This document shows positions 17,252-25,331 of a stretch of 64,000 nt of DNA, piece after piece. The position numbers were made by a program, and so were the translations under genes. Location of the stretch: contig NZ_AP024655.1 in NCBI RefSeq assembly GCF_019977355.1, positions 310,001 through 374,000 on the forward strand, read 5' to 3'. The notes beneath the pieces are model-generated. The model saw nothing but the letters and a program-made list of their open reading frames with translations, was not told where the DNA came from and did not search any database. Origin of the DNA: Arthrobacter sp. NicSoilB8 (GTDB taxonomy: Bacteria; Actinomycetota; Actinomycetes; Actinomycetales; Micrococcaceae). How positions within the stretch are numbered: the first letter of the stretch is position 1; each line of letters begins with the position of its first letter.

Positions 17252-17749
17252 ATGGACTCCCATGGCGCCCCGGCCTCCGGGTATTGGTACGGCCCCGATG
17301 ATCGGCTGGATCCGCCTGCGGCCATCCTGCAGGCCCTCCGCGACTACCGGACCTCGGAAGTGGCGACAAGGAGATCCACCCGCGACTCGATGGGGATGGG
17401 CGAGACCGACCTGCTGGCCTTGCGTTACTTGTTGCGGGCCAAATCACTCGGTGAACGGGTAGGGCCCAAGGATCTCAGCCGCGTCCTGGGGATCACTACC
17501 GCTTCCACCACCTCGCTCATCGACCGGCTCGTGGCCAGCGGGCATGTCCGGCGCGAGCCGCATCCGACCGACCGGCGCGCGCTTGTGATCGTGCCGACGG
17601 TCGCGACGGATTCCGAGGTCCGCGCCACCCTCGGCCACATGCACCGGCGGATGATGGAGGTGGCCGAGTCCATGAGCGCCGACGAGGCCCGCGTGGTCAT
17701 CACGTTCCTGCGCCGGATGAGTGCGGCCATCAGCGAGGAGCGGCATTAG
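17252..17749 (+). CDS. MarR-family transcriptional regulator
   Basis: 165 residues. A winged helix-turn-helix of MarR type: VGPKDLSRVLGITTASTTSLIDRLVASGHVRREPHPTDRR (split here as recognition helix and wing), with the family's DRR wing motif and flanking dimer helices. MarR proteins bind palindromes as dimers and are released by small ligands. A set of AACTAACT/AGTTAGTT palindromes lies just downstream at 17774-17810, before the next gene, and is the likely target. The ligand is unknown. Confidence 0.88.
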   Translation: MDSHGAPASGYWYGPDDRLDPPAAILQALRDYRTSEVATRRSTRDSMGMGETDLLALRYLLRAKSLGERVGPKDLSRVLGITTASTTSLIDRLVASGHVRREPHPTDRRALVIVPTVATDSEVRATLGHMHRRMMEVAESMSADEARVVITFLRRMSAAISEERH

Positions 17750-17773
17750 GTCCTGCGCTCACCCGGCCAAAAT

Positions 17774-17810
17774 AACTAACTCGCTTAACTAGTTAGTTCA
17801 TCTAGTTATA
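17774..17810. promoter_or_regulatory. Nested AT-rich palindromes (probable MarR operator)
   Basis: AACTAACT (17774-17781) and AGTTAGTT (17791-17798) form a perfect inverted repeat; TAACTAGTTA (17786-17795) is a second perfect palindrome overlapping it, and CTAGTTA recurs at 17802-17808. The AT-rich block stands out in GC-rich DNA and sits 50-80 bp before the gene at 17857. Confidence 0.7.
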
Positions 17811-17856
17811 TGTATGCTTACTACTTGTTTCCAGCTAACAAACGAGAGTAGGCGTC

Positions 17857-18129
17857 GTGACTGAATCCGCAACCCTTCCCGGGGGCGCCGGCGGCAGTCC
17901 CCTCCCGGACATGGTCCGGCCCCGGGCCTCTGCCGGTCCGGCCCCGCAGCACTGCGGCACCCCCATGGAATGGCGTTCCCCGGAGCCGGCGGCGATGTCC
18001 TCCTACTCGTTCGGGTCCGCTGATCGATCCTTGGCTCTCCCTGCCCTGTGGCGCTGCCGCTGCGGGTTCCAGCTGGACGACATCGAGCAGGGCGCCGGAC
18101 CGGCATCGGCCTACTGGTACAGCCGTTGA
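17857..18129 (+). CDS. Small hypothetical protein with Cys-rich tail
   Basis: 90 residues with GTG start. It has a Pro/Gly-rich N-terminus and two Cys-containing patches (HCGTPM near 33 and WRCRCGF near 66) that could form a small zinc site. I do not recognise the family. It follows the MarR-type palindromes and its TGA overlaps the likely TTG start of the kinase gene, so it probably belongs to a MarR-controlled two-gene operon. Confidence 0.6.
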   Translation: MTESATLPGGAGGSPLPDMVRPRASAGPAPQHCGTPMEWRSPEPAAMSSYSFGSADRSLALPALWRCRCGFQLDDIEQGAGPASAYWYSR

Positions 18130-19085
18130 CCGCCCCCGCGACGGCCCGGCCGGGTTTGGCCGGCAGTGTTCTGCAGGCATGCCGGCCCGCTGGCGGGCAG
18201 GGCTCCTTCCTGATCCACGAACTCCTGGGCCGGGGCGCCACCGCCACCGTGTACCGCGGCACCGATCTCGCAGACAACCGCCCCGTGGCCGTCAAGGTGG
18301 CCGAGGGGCCCGATGACCGGCACGCGAGCAGGATCCGCGACGAAGCGCGGATACTGTCCAGACTGGACAACCCGGCGGTGGTTTCGTTCCTCGGGGCGGG
18401 CCGTGTCCCGGACGGACACCCGTGGGCGGGCCGTCCCTTCCTCGTGGAGGAATTTGCCTTCGGCGGGAACCTGGCAGAGCGGATCCATGCCGGGCCCCGA
18501 GACCCGGACGAGGTCGCCGGCTGGGCCGCGGCCGCTTTGTCCGGCCTCGGCCACGTGCACGCGAGCGGCATCGTCCATCAGGACATCAAGCCCGCCAACA
18601 TCCTGCTCAGCTCGCTGCGCAGGTCCCCGGTGCGGATTGCGGATTTCGGTATTGCCGCCCCCGCAGGGACGGTGCTCGAGCCGGGAACGTCGACGGGTAC
18701 GGTGCATTACATGAGTCCACAGCAGGCCAGCGGGGGACCGGCGGATCCTGCCACGGATGTCTATGCTTTGGGCCTGGTTCTGCTGGAATGCCTGACCGCA
18801 ACCAGGGCTTTTCCGGGAACGCAGGTCGAGTCGCTGGTGGCGCGGACCCTGAGGGGGCCGGTGATTCCAAAGGGGGTGGGCCCCCGCTGGGTGTCGTTGC
18901 TGGGGGCCATGACGGCGATGGACGCCGCCGACCGGCCGACGGCAGCAGAGGCCGCCGCGACGGCTGCGGCGATGCTGCCCCGCCCTGCCCTGCCGCTGCG
19001 GGACGTGGCTGCCGGGCTATTCCTCGGTGGCCTGAAGATGACGCCTCCGGTGCGAGGACGTCAGCCCCTCAACTCTGTGGTGTGA
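18126..19085 (+). CDS. Serine/threonine protein kinase (cytosolic)
   Basis: About 319 residues if translation starts at the TTG that overlaps the upstream TGA (TTGA). Kinase motifs: glycine loop LLGRGATATVY (about 34), VAVKV lysine, catalytic HQDIKPANIL (about 150), DFG (about 172). Two positions differ from the consensus: HRD is HQD, and the APE motif is SPQ. Bacterial Hanks kinases usually keep Arg there if activated by loop phosphorylation, so this one may be constitutively active. There is no transmembrane or PASTA part; the tail is Ala-rich and Pro-rich. Substrate unknown. An in-frame start at 18048 would overlap the upstream gene and is less likely. Confidence 0.82.
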   Translation: MTAPATARPGLAGSVLQACRPAGGQGSFLIHELLGRGATATVYRGTDLADNRPVAVKVAEGPDDRHASRIRDEARILSRLDNPAVVSFLGAGRVPDGHPWAGRPFLVEEFAFGGNLAERIHAGPRDPDEVAGWAAAALSGLGHVHASGIVHQDIKPANILLSSLRRSPVRIADFGIAAPAGTVLEPGTSTGTVHYMSPQQASGGPADPATDVYALGLVLLECLTATRAFPGTQVESLVARTLRGPVIPKGVGPRWVSLLGAMTAMDAADRPTAAEAAATAAAMLPRPALPLRDVAAGLFLGGLKMTPPVRGRQPLNSVV

Positions 19086-19121
19086 GCCCGGCACGCGCCG
19101 GCACCAGCGCGGTTGGGGACG

Positions 19122-19842
19122 CTACCGTGAGCCGGCCCGCAGGGCTGCCGGCAGCCCTGATTCCGGATCCAGCGGGAACGACACGACGTCGCCGGTCCGT
19201 TCATGGGCGACGTGCAGCCAGCCGTCCCGGACCAAGTGATGCCGGGGCCAGTCGCCGCCGCTGGGCTGGCTCGGCCACCGGGCGGAGCGACGCGCCGCCG
19301 TCCTCCACCTCCAGCACGCTGACCCGGTTCGAGCCGCGCACGCCCGCATAGGCGTGCCTGCCGTCGGCCGCCAGCGCGATCTCCGCCGCTGAATCATCCG
19401 GCAGCGCGCCGCCGGCGGTGGCCGGCCCGATGGAGCCAAGCCGGAAGTCCCCGGAGGCCGGCGACATCAGAGACACGGCCACCTCGATTGAATATTCGGT
19501 CACGACAAAGACGTGCCCGCCCGGGTGCTGGACCAGGTGCCGGGGGCCGCTGCCCTCCGGCAGGACCACCTCGTGATCCAGGACCAGCCCCGGAACCGGT
19601 CCGGAGCGGACATTCCAGATCCGCAGGAGGTCGTGACCGAGGTCGGTGGTCATCACGCGGCCGTCGGCAAGCATGAGCGCGGCATGGGCGCGGCTGGGCC
19701 GCTCTCGGCCTGCGGAAGCGCCACCGGGGGAACTATCACTGGTGGAGGCATCACTGGCGGACGAACCGCCGTAGGGGTCGCGGGACGGGGCGGCGGCGGC
19801 CCGGTCCAGGATCGTGCCCTCGGCGTCGAGTCCGTAGGAGTC
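19122..19842 (-). pseudogene. Lactonase (6-phosphogluconolactonase-like, PF10282 type), truncated and frameshifted
   Basis: The translated pieces match the seven-bladed beta-propeller lactonase family: SYGLDAEG, SRAHAALMLADGRVMTTDLGHD, GPRHLVQHPGGHVFVVTE, then in another frame GGDWPRHHLVRDGWLHVAHE and DVVSFPLDPESGLP. One extra base near 19264 separates the two frames. At the 5' side the frame hits a stop (19843-19845) and the family's first ~100 residues are missing, so the gene was cut at about 19842. This breakpoint is the left edge of the accessory region. Confidence 0.8.
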
Positions 19843-20308
19843 TCAATGATGTTGTCAAGGGATTCCTGGGTGTGTGGCTATGGGCCGGATGCTTTAACCC
19901 TCGCGACCCGACTTCAGGCGCCGAAGATCTGAGACACAAGTGGAGGTGTCGGGCGGCGCAGCCTCAATCCAGTTTTCCCTGCCAATCGACCAGGATTCTT
20001 GATCAGCGCGGACGAGGGGGTTTTAGTGTCGTGTGCACTACTCGTTTGGGGGATCGAGCTTTCGTGAAACCGGATCGCTTGTATCTGCTTCGTAGAAAGC
20101 TCGAGGATGATGAAGTCTGTCCGGCGTTCGCTTCTGTCTTTCGTTTTCCGCCCTGCTGTTGCGCCGCCGATTGGGCCGGCCGGACAAGCCCGTCCGTTGC
20201 CAGCGATACAACTGTGGCTGGCGGTCTTCCTCGCTGTCGTGGTGGGGCCGGCGGGTCCTGCAGATTGGTAAAGGTCTCCATCTACCCCCATACCCTTCGT
20301 AGGCAGCA
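19843..20308. other. 466 bp without a recognisable gene
   Basis: Lower GC than the surroundings, with TTTT and TGTTGT tracts. Short frames on both strands have no family resemblance and no consistent codon bias. It begins exactly where the lactonase gene is cut, so it is probably imported DNA. I found no terminal inverted repeat. Confidence 0.5.
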
Positions 20309-20620
20309 GTGAAATACATCCTCGTTTTGCAGTGGCCCGCTACCTCGGATTCCGACTTCGACGCGCTCATCGCCATGGAGGATCGGCTCGAGGCAGACCT
20401 CCCGGATGCCCACGGCTTCGTAGACGGCCATGACTTCGGCGCCGGCGAGATGAACATTTTCGTCCACACCGACCGACCACTCGAAGCGTTTCAGGACGCG
20501 GTGAAATTGCTGAGCCCTGATTCAAGATGGGCCGGCGTACGCGCGGCCTACAGACCGGCCGATGGAGATCGCTATGTGGTCGTGTGGCCGAAGACGCTTG
20601 AAGTGTTCTCGGTGTCATGA
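20309..20620 (+). CDS. Conserved hypothetical protein (about 100 residues)
   Basis: 103 residues: MKYILVLQWPATSDSDFD at the start, a central DGHDFGAGEMNIFVHTD stretch, then an Arg/Trp-rich end. I recognise it as a small conserved bacterial family that is often found beside toxin or accessory genes; no function is assigned. The frame is intact in contrast to its neighbours. The ATG lies 5 bases after GGCAGCAG, a weak ribosome-binding site. Confidence 0.65.
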   Translation: MKYILVLQWPATSDSDFDALIAMEDRLEADLPDAHGFVDGHDFGAGEMNIFVHTDRPLEAFQDAVKLLSPDSRWAGVRAAYRPADGDRYVVVWPKTLEVFSVS

Positions 20621-20773
20621 TGCAGAGAATCCGGGCCTACTTCGTGAAGTTGGTCCGAGACCGCCGAGGCCAGGGTTTGCCAGATTGAAGGGCGCTCATT
20701 CGGCTCGTCGTCGCACATACCCTTTGGCTCGTGGCTGGCTCTGGCCCCGCCTTTCCCGCATCACCGAGGGTAG

Positions 20774-21174
20774 ACGGACTTTGTGCATATCAAGGGCGCC
20801 GCCACCGGCATCAAGGCCCTGGGAGGTGCCGGGAGAGCCTCAAAAACCGTTGAAGAGTTCGTAGACCTTGCATCAGCAAGCCGTCGAAGTCACATCCTCA
20901 ATGGCGAGGTAAGGCCGAATGGGTCCTTTGGGGGAGGGCATCGACCTGGAACGGGGTTCCCGGGCAAGTCCTAGTTCCCGGCCGGCTGGTCTGATGACAA
21001 GATTATGCACGAGATCTCGGACGTCGCGACTGATCCATCCCTCATCTGGCGGCCCGGAAACCGGCCGGGCGACTTCTTCGTCAACGGAACTCGTGACGCG
21101 TCGAGATCGAGGTACTCACCCGGAACAACCAGATCTGGACCGGGTATCCCACCACTATGCCGAGGAATCCGTGA
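20774..21174 (+). pseudogene. Polymorphic-toxin C-terminal EndoU nuclease domain, decayed
   Basis: The frame encodes the bacterial EndoU signature: RRSHILNGE, GGGHRPGTGFPGKS, then FPAGWSDDKIMHEISDVATDP and FFVNGTRD. Two lesions break it: TAG at 20972-20974 replaces the expected Glu codon of GKSEFP, in frame, and one base is lost near 21106, after which GVEIEVLTRNNQIWTGYP continues in the next frame to a TGA at 21172. The delivery part of the toxin is absent; the frame opens right after a stop at 20771. EndoU tips are RNases of contact-dependent or secreted polymorphic toxins. This is an orphan tip that can no longer be made. Confidence 0.8.
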
Positions 21175-21236
21175 TGACCCCAGAGGAGTATCTCGGTCGC
21201 GCCCGAGCGATCGTGTGGCAAGCACGGACCGGCTAA
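21174..21236 (+). pseudogene. Truncated immunity-gene start after the EndoU tip
   Basis: ATG at 21174 overlaps the TGA of the EndoU frame (ATGA), the usual toxin-immunity overlap. Only 20 codons remain (MTPEEYLGRARAIVWQARTG) before TAA, where the second toxin segment begins. The identification rests on position; the sequence is too short for a family call. Confidence 0.5.
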
Positions 21237-21537
21237 ACTCGGATCCCATGCTGCGGTGGCGTTCCCAGCAGCCGTCTGGGTCGCCAGTCCCGAAGCAGAG
21301 AACTTCACCCTGTGTGGCGAAGCCTGGGCTATCGTTTCCGGTGGTTCGCTCCCTGAAGCCAAACACGGGTCTCGCTATCCTGATCTCGTGATGAGTCGTG
21401 GCGATCAGCAGATTGCAGTCCAAGTGGGGCGTACGACCAAGGGTGGAATACCGGTCGCCCGCGAACGTCGTGCGATGGACGACCTTCGATCGACGGGAGA
21501 CTTCAACCACGTCTTCTTCCTCAGGTACGAACCATGA
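21237..21537 (+). pseudogene. Second polymorphic-toxin C-terminal tip
   Basis: An open frame without its own 5' part: AFPAAVWVASPEAENF, then SRYPDLVMSRGDQQIAVQVG and RTTKGGIPVARERRAMDDLR to RYEP. The IAVQVGRTTKGGIPVARERRA pattern (here split) is one I associate with the C-terminal ends of RHS/polymorphic toxins, probably a nuclease-type domain, but I cannot name the family. Its TGA overlaps the next ATG (21534), again a toxin-immunity arrangement. It sits directly after the clipped immunity start of the EndoU cassette, so it is an orphan cassette in tandem. Confidence 0.55.
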
Positions 21538-22042
21538 CAAGTGGATCGCTGGCTTCCCCTGAAAGTGGCATCGCGATGGTCGGGGCCTCACGGCCGAGGT
21601 CGAAGGCCTTACCGCGGACTCAATGGAGCGCGCGATTGGGGCATTGCCGCAAGAGTGGGCGCCCTACCGTCTACTGGGCGTTACCAAGCTGAAGGAAGGC
21701 AAACATTACGTCGAGGCGGTTCGGGTCGTTGAAGCAGGACAGTTGGATGAGAGAAGAGCCACCGATGGCCAGTGGTACTACTTCTTGTGGAGCCCGTCGC
21801 TTACACCGGAACTGGTCGAGCCACTTGAGTCGGAGTACGTCGACAGCCGTGCGGCCGGCGTACTCTCGCTCAGCGGCCTGATCAACATCCAGTACCGGCA
21901 CCAGTTCAGGGAACGAGAGGAACCCACACGGGTCGGCTGTGTTCCTAAGATCCGTTCCGACGAAGGCGAATTGGTGCAGCACGAGGAATACGAGAAGGTG
22001 TATCGCTCACTCCTTCGTTCACTCCGAAAAACCACCACGTGA
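21534..22042 (+). pseudogene. Probable immunity gene of the second toxin cassette, frameshifted near its start
   Basis: ATG at 21534 overlaps the toxin TGA. About ten codons in, a one-base shift (near 21565) moves the meaningful frame to RGLTAEVEGLTADSMERAIG and on through 21623-22042, a 139-codon stretch with good composition (YRLLGVTKLKEGKHYVEAV, WYYFLWSPSLTPELVE). A protein made from the internal ATG at 21623 is possible. It is acidic to neutral, soluble, without membrane segments, like many immunity proteins. Family unknown; the role is inferred from the overlap. Confidence 0.45.
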
Positions 22043-22359
22043 GCGTTTCGGCTGACACCCAGCCGAAATCGGCGGGCTTCCCGGTGCGCTGATGGACGCT
22101 GCCTGCGCGCGTTTGCGCCGATCTTGGGGAACCCGAGTGCAACCTTCGACCATGCCCTCGGAACAGATCATCCAGCAACCCTCCGCGCTGCTCACGCTCC
22201 TTGCGAGCGGGTAAAGGACGTCGCGGGCGAGCAGGTCCGCGCAGAACCGGCCCCGCCCTCACATCATCGGGGTGGTGGGGACCGCCTGGCCGTTCATATC
22301 GATGACCTGCCCGTGACGTGTCGGGGTTCAAACCCGATTCCGAGCTTCAGCCGGCGTGG
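22043..22359. other. 317 bp without a recognisable gene
   Basis: Lies between the immunity-like gene and the IS110 copy. Frames on both strands are short or compositionally odd (Arg/Pro-rich shadows). It includes a GGGTTCAAACCC stretch near 22322 that looks like a tRNA T-arm but does not fold as one. Nothing further is supported. Confidence 0.4.
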
Positions 22360-23165
22360 TCAGGCAGCCACAGGCGGCATCCGTGCGGGGACTGGGGTGT
22401 AGGTGGTGCCGTCGCGGAGCATGGCCCAGAGGACGTTGAGCCGGCGCCGGGCCAGGGAGAGCATGGCCTGGAGGTGGGTTTTTCCTTGGGTGCGTTTTCG
22501 GTCGTAGTAGGTCCGGGAGGCGGGGCAGCTTTTCAGGGCCGAGAGCCCGGCGAGGTAGAAGACCCGCAGCAGCCGCCTGTCGTAGCGGCGGGGGGTGGTG
22601 GTTACTCGTGATCCTGCCGGAGTCCCTGGGGGCGGGGGCGAGTCCGGCGACGCCGGCGAACCGGTCCGCGGACTCGAAGACTGTGAGGTCCCCGCCGGTG
22701 GCGCCAAGGAATTCGAGCAGTTGGGCCTGCAGCCGGTTGATCGCCCGGACCCGGTCCGCGGATTTGTCGGCCCGGCGTGCGGTCAGGAGCCGCAGCCCGC
22801 AGCGGCTGCAGGTCACGGCGCATCCTGGCCTGGTCGGCGATCACGAACGCGTCTTTGGCATCCGTTTTGCCGTCGCCGCGGTAGAGGTTGGAGGCGTGGT
22901 GCACGGTCCGGCCGGGAATATAAAGGAGGGTCTGGCCGTGGGCGACGAGCATCGCGATCAGCAGTCCCGGTCCCACGTGGTTCAGGTCCGTAGCCCACAC
23001 TACCGGGTCCCCGCCGGCTAACTCGAGGACGCCGGCCAAAAGCTGGAGCAGGGCCGGTTCATCGTTGGGGATTTTCTGTGAGAGGAGCCGGTTTCCGTCC
23101 GCGTCGATCACGACGCAGTGATGATGGGCTTTGCCGGCGTCAATGCCGGCCCATAGGTGCACCAA
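22360..23165 (-). pseudogene. IS110 transposase, copy A, with internal deletions and frameshift
   Basis: N-terminal DEDD (RuvC-like) domain is well preserved: WAGIDAGKAHHHCVVID, GDPVVWATDL, YRGDGKTDAKDAFVIADQ. The C-terminal transposase_20 part (GVAGLAPAPRDSGRIT, RTYYDRKR, ALSLARRR-type end) is in other frames. Compared with copy B, three lesions are visible. About 30 bp is lost near 22795, and 374 bp are lost between two ATTCG repeats (junction near 22712, fusing LQAQLLE to FLGATGG). Two bases are lost in a G-run near 22595. It cannot make an active enzyme. Confidence 0.85.
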
Positions 23166-23400
23166 GAACAGCCTCCAGTTCGTTGGATGGGAAGGGCCCA
23201 GCAGATAACCGCGCCGTCGTGTCCTTATCCGGCGATCATGTCGCGTCTCTCAATCAGCGGTCGGGTCATCGCGGGGCGGCGGGCGGCCAATCCTCCGGAG
23301 CCGTCACGACGTGAGTCGTCCGGCCACAGCAACAAAGCCATACCCGCCTCCCCCGGGTAGCCACGACCCTACAACGGCCGTGGAACTGCACCCGTCAACA
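23166..23400 (-). ncRNA. Candidate bridge-RNA region of IS110 copy A
   Basis: Gene-free DNA directly upstream of the transposase start with three successive hairpins: ACGAC/GTCGT (23306-23319), TACCCG/CGGGTA (23341-23359) and CCACG/CGTGG (23361-23383). In IS110-type elements (for example IS621) the non-coding left end encodes a structured bridge RNA that pairs with target and donor DNA. Position and folding fit; target- and donor-binding loops were not identified. Confidence 0.4.
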
Positions 23401-23644
23401 CCATAAGGACAGCACCCAAAAGACGTCATAGACAAGACAGGACCAGGGCAGGCCGGAGCCCTGCGACGGACAGCACTGGACCCAACAGCCGGCCGCGCCA
23501 GCGGACGCCCCAACGGGTGCGAGCCCTGCGAGCACGCCCCTCTGTCTTGGCCGGTAAGTCTGCAGTAATCCCTGGGGCGTCGGGGCTAGCAAGGCCAGCG
23601 ACGACCCATTGCCGCAATAGATGAAGTATGCTTCACTAATTGTG

Positions 23645-23738
23645 TGGAGGGGAGTATCCCCCGAATGTCCCGTCGTCAGTACGGCCGACCCTGAGCGGTC
23701 CGGCGGGGCAGGTCCCTCGGGACCGGGAAAGACCTCCA
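23645..23738 (+). promoter_or_regulatory. yybP-ykoY-type manganese riboswitch upstream of terC
   Basis: The closing helix TGGAGG (23645-23650) pairs with CCTCCA (23733-23738). The 5' strand continues into GGGGAGTA (23649-23656) and the 3' strand is preceded by AAAGACC (23728-23734), both close to the conserved yybP-ykoY sequence. Inner hairpins include GGTCC/GGACC near 23711-23724. TerC/Alx-type genes are the classic targets of this riboswitch, and the terC ATG is 36 bp downstream. A promoter candidate with the palindrome GAAGTATGCTTC lies just before it. Confidence 0.72.
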
Positions 23739-23773
23739 GTTGGTTTGAACTGACTGGAAGCGGGTACTCCCTG

Positions 23774-24877
23774 ATGAATGTTCCTTTTTGGGTCTGGCTG
23801 GCCGTTCTTGCCTTTATTGTCCTGATGCTTGCCGTGGACCTGTTCGCGCACCGCAAAGCGCACGTCATCCGTGTCCGGGAAGCCGCGCTCTGGTCCGCCG
23901 TCTGGGTCGCCTTCGGTGTTGGCTTCGGCGTCCTGATATGGCAGGTCTATGGTGCGGAGTTTGGCCAGCAGTACTTCGCCGGATACCTGATCGAGAAGTC
24001 CCTCGCAGTGGACAACGTGTTTATCTGGGCGATCATCTTCACGTACTTTGCCGTCCCCCGCGAATACCAGCACCGGGTCCTGTTCTTCGGGGTCCTGGGC
24101 GCCCTGATCTTCCGGGGCGTCTTTATCGCGGCGGGCTCCGCGATCATTGCCAGTGCCGGGTGGGTGCTGTACATCTTCGCGGCGTTCCTGCTCATCACCG
24201 GCTACCGGATGATCCGCCACCGCAACGACCATCTCGACCCGGAAAAGTCCCGGGCGCTGAGACTCTTCCGCCGGCGCGTGCCCATGACTGACGACTTCCA
24301 CGGCCAGCGGTTCCTGATCCGCAAAAACGGCATCTTGCTGGCCACCCCGCTGCTCGCGGTGCTGGTCCTCATCGAGGTCACGGACATCATCTTCGCCGTG
24401 GACTCCATCCCCGCGATCTTCGCCGTCACCGACGAAGTCTTCCTGGTCTTCACCGCCAACGCCTTCGCCATCCTGGGCCTGCGGGCCATGTACTTCCTGC
24501 TCGCTGACCTGATCCACCGCTTCATCTACCTCAAGATCGGACTCGCGCTCGTCATGATCTGGGTCGGCATCAAAATGCTCCTCAAAATCGACGTCTACTA
24601 CATCCCCACCCCGCTGTCCCTGGCCGTCATCGCCACTATCCTCGCCGTGTCCATCGGCGTCAGTCTCTGGGTCACCCGCGGCCAGGAACGCAAAGCTCCC
24701 GAGGGGCCGGCGCACTCCCCCTTCGGAACCGCCTCGCCCGAGGAGATCGCCACCCTGGAACCACTATGGGGCACACGCCGTGGCACGAAAGCCCCCTCAC
24801 CACCCCAACAGGGCGACGCCGGGAAATCAGACGCGGCCCCGCACTCACCCGCAAAGGGTGACGCGCATGAAAGATGA
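23774..24877 (+). CDS. TerC-family integral membrane protein (probable Mn2+ exporter)
   Basis: 367 residues from the ATG at 23774; the frame is open further upstream but that part overlaps the riboswitch. About nine membrane segments with the TerC/Alx signatures: EKSLAVDNVFIW in the first half and EVTDIIFAVDSIPAIFAVT in the second, both with the acidic residues proposed to bind metal. The C-terminal ~60 residues are hydrophilic. Alx-type TerC proteins export manganese and are controlled by yybP-ykoY riboswitches, as seems to be the case here. It is the first gene of a three-gene operon with overlapping reading frames, bracketed by IS110 copies. Confidence 0.88.
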   Translation: MNVPFWVWLAVLAFIVLMLAVDLFAHRKAHVIRVREAALWSAVWVAFGVGFGVLIWQVYGAEFGQQYFAGYLIEKSLAVDNVFIWAIIFTYFAVPREYQHRVLFFGVLGALIFRGVFIAAGSAIIASAGWVLYIFAAFLLITGYRMIRHRNDHLDPEKSRALRLFRRRVPMTDDFHGQRFLIRKNGILLATPLLAVLVLIEVTDIIFAVDSIPAIFAVTDEVFLVFTANAFAILGLRAMYFLLADLIHRFIYLKIGLALVMIWVGIKMLLKIDVYYIPTPLSLAVIATILAVSIGVSLWVTRGQERKAPEGPAHSPFGTASPEEIATLEPLWGTRRGTKAPSPPQQGDAGKSDAAPHSPAKGDAHER

Positions 24878-25331
24878 ACCGGTCCGCCCGGTGGCGGCAC
24901 TGATACTTGACGGGGCAGGGGCCCCTGAGACTGCGCGGCGCGCAGCGGCGCTGGCCAGAATGGAGGGCAGGCCCCTGATACTCCTGGTGCCCGTGGAACG
25001 GACCGGATTCAGCCTCAGCCCCCTCACCCACCGGCTCGCAGCCATACGGCAGACTGCAGACGCAGAGGCGATCGCTGCCCGGGTCCGGGCGGTGCTCGAA
25101 AGTACCGCCAGCGATTTCCAAGTCCGGGCGGTTCCCTGTCTTTTCACACAAGCAGGGACCACCGGTGGCGTCTCGCTGAAAAGCATCAAGGCCGCCGCAC
25201 GGCGAATCCGCGCTTTCATCCTCGTAACTCCAATCAGGCAAGATGGTGGAACGATCATCACGAAGACGCAGCGCCTGCGTCCCGACAGGCATGCGGGCGC
25301 CATCGCAGACGCCAGCGAGGAGAAACCATGA
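24867..25331 (+). CDS. Small universal-stress-like hypothetical protein
   Basis: 154 residues from the ATG at 24867, which overlaps the end of terC by 11 bp. The first half (VAALILDGAGAPETARRAAALARMEGRPLILLVPVE) has the alternating strand-helix pattern of a UspA-like nucleotide-binding fold, but the glycine loop motif is not clear. No membrane segments. It is translationally coupled both to terC and to the next gene. Function is unknown; a role with manganese is suggested only by the operon. Confidence 0.65.
   Translation: MKDEPVRPVAALILDGAGAPETARRAAALARMEGRPLILLVPVERTGFSLSPLTHRLAAIRQTADAEAIAARVRAVLESTASDFQVRAVPCLFTQAGTTGGVSLKSIKAAARRIRAFILVTPIRQDGGTIITKTQRLRPDRHAGAIADASEEKP

Larger units (their letters stand above)
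22360..23400 (-). mobile_element. IS110-family element, copy A (degenerate)
   Basis: Contains a broken IS110 transposase (22360-23165) and, upstream of its start on the minus strand, about 235 bp of non-coding, hairpin-rich DNA. In IS110 elements this end encodes the bridge RNA. No inverted terminal repeats are expected in this family, and I cannot fix the outer borders. A related copy B lies at 25805-26907 in the same orientation. Confidence 0.75.

Noticed and set aside
22318..22345. tRNA T-arm-like GGGGTTCAAACCC, possible attachment site
   Set aside because: The stem is out of register by one and no other tRNA arm is present; it does not match the tRNA-Lys 3' end.
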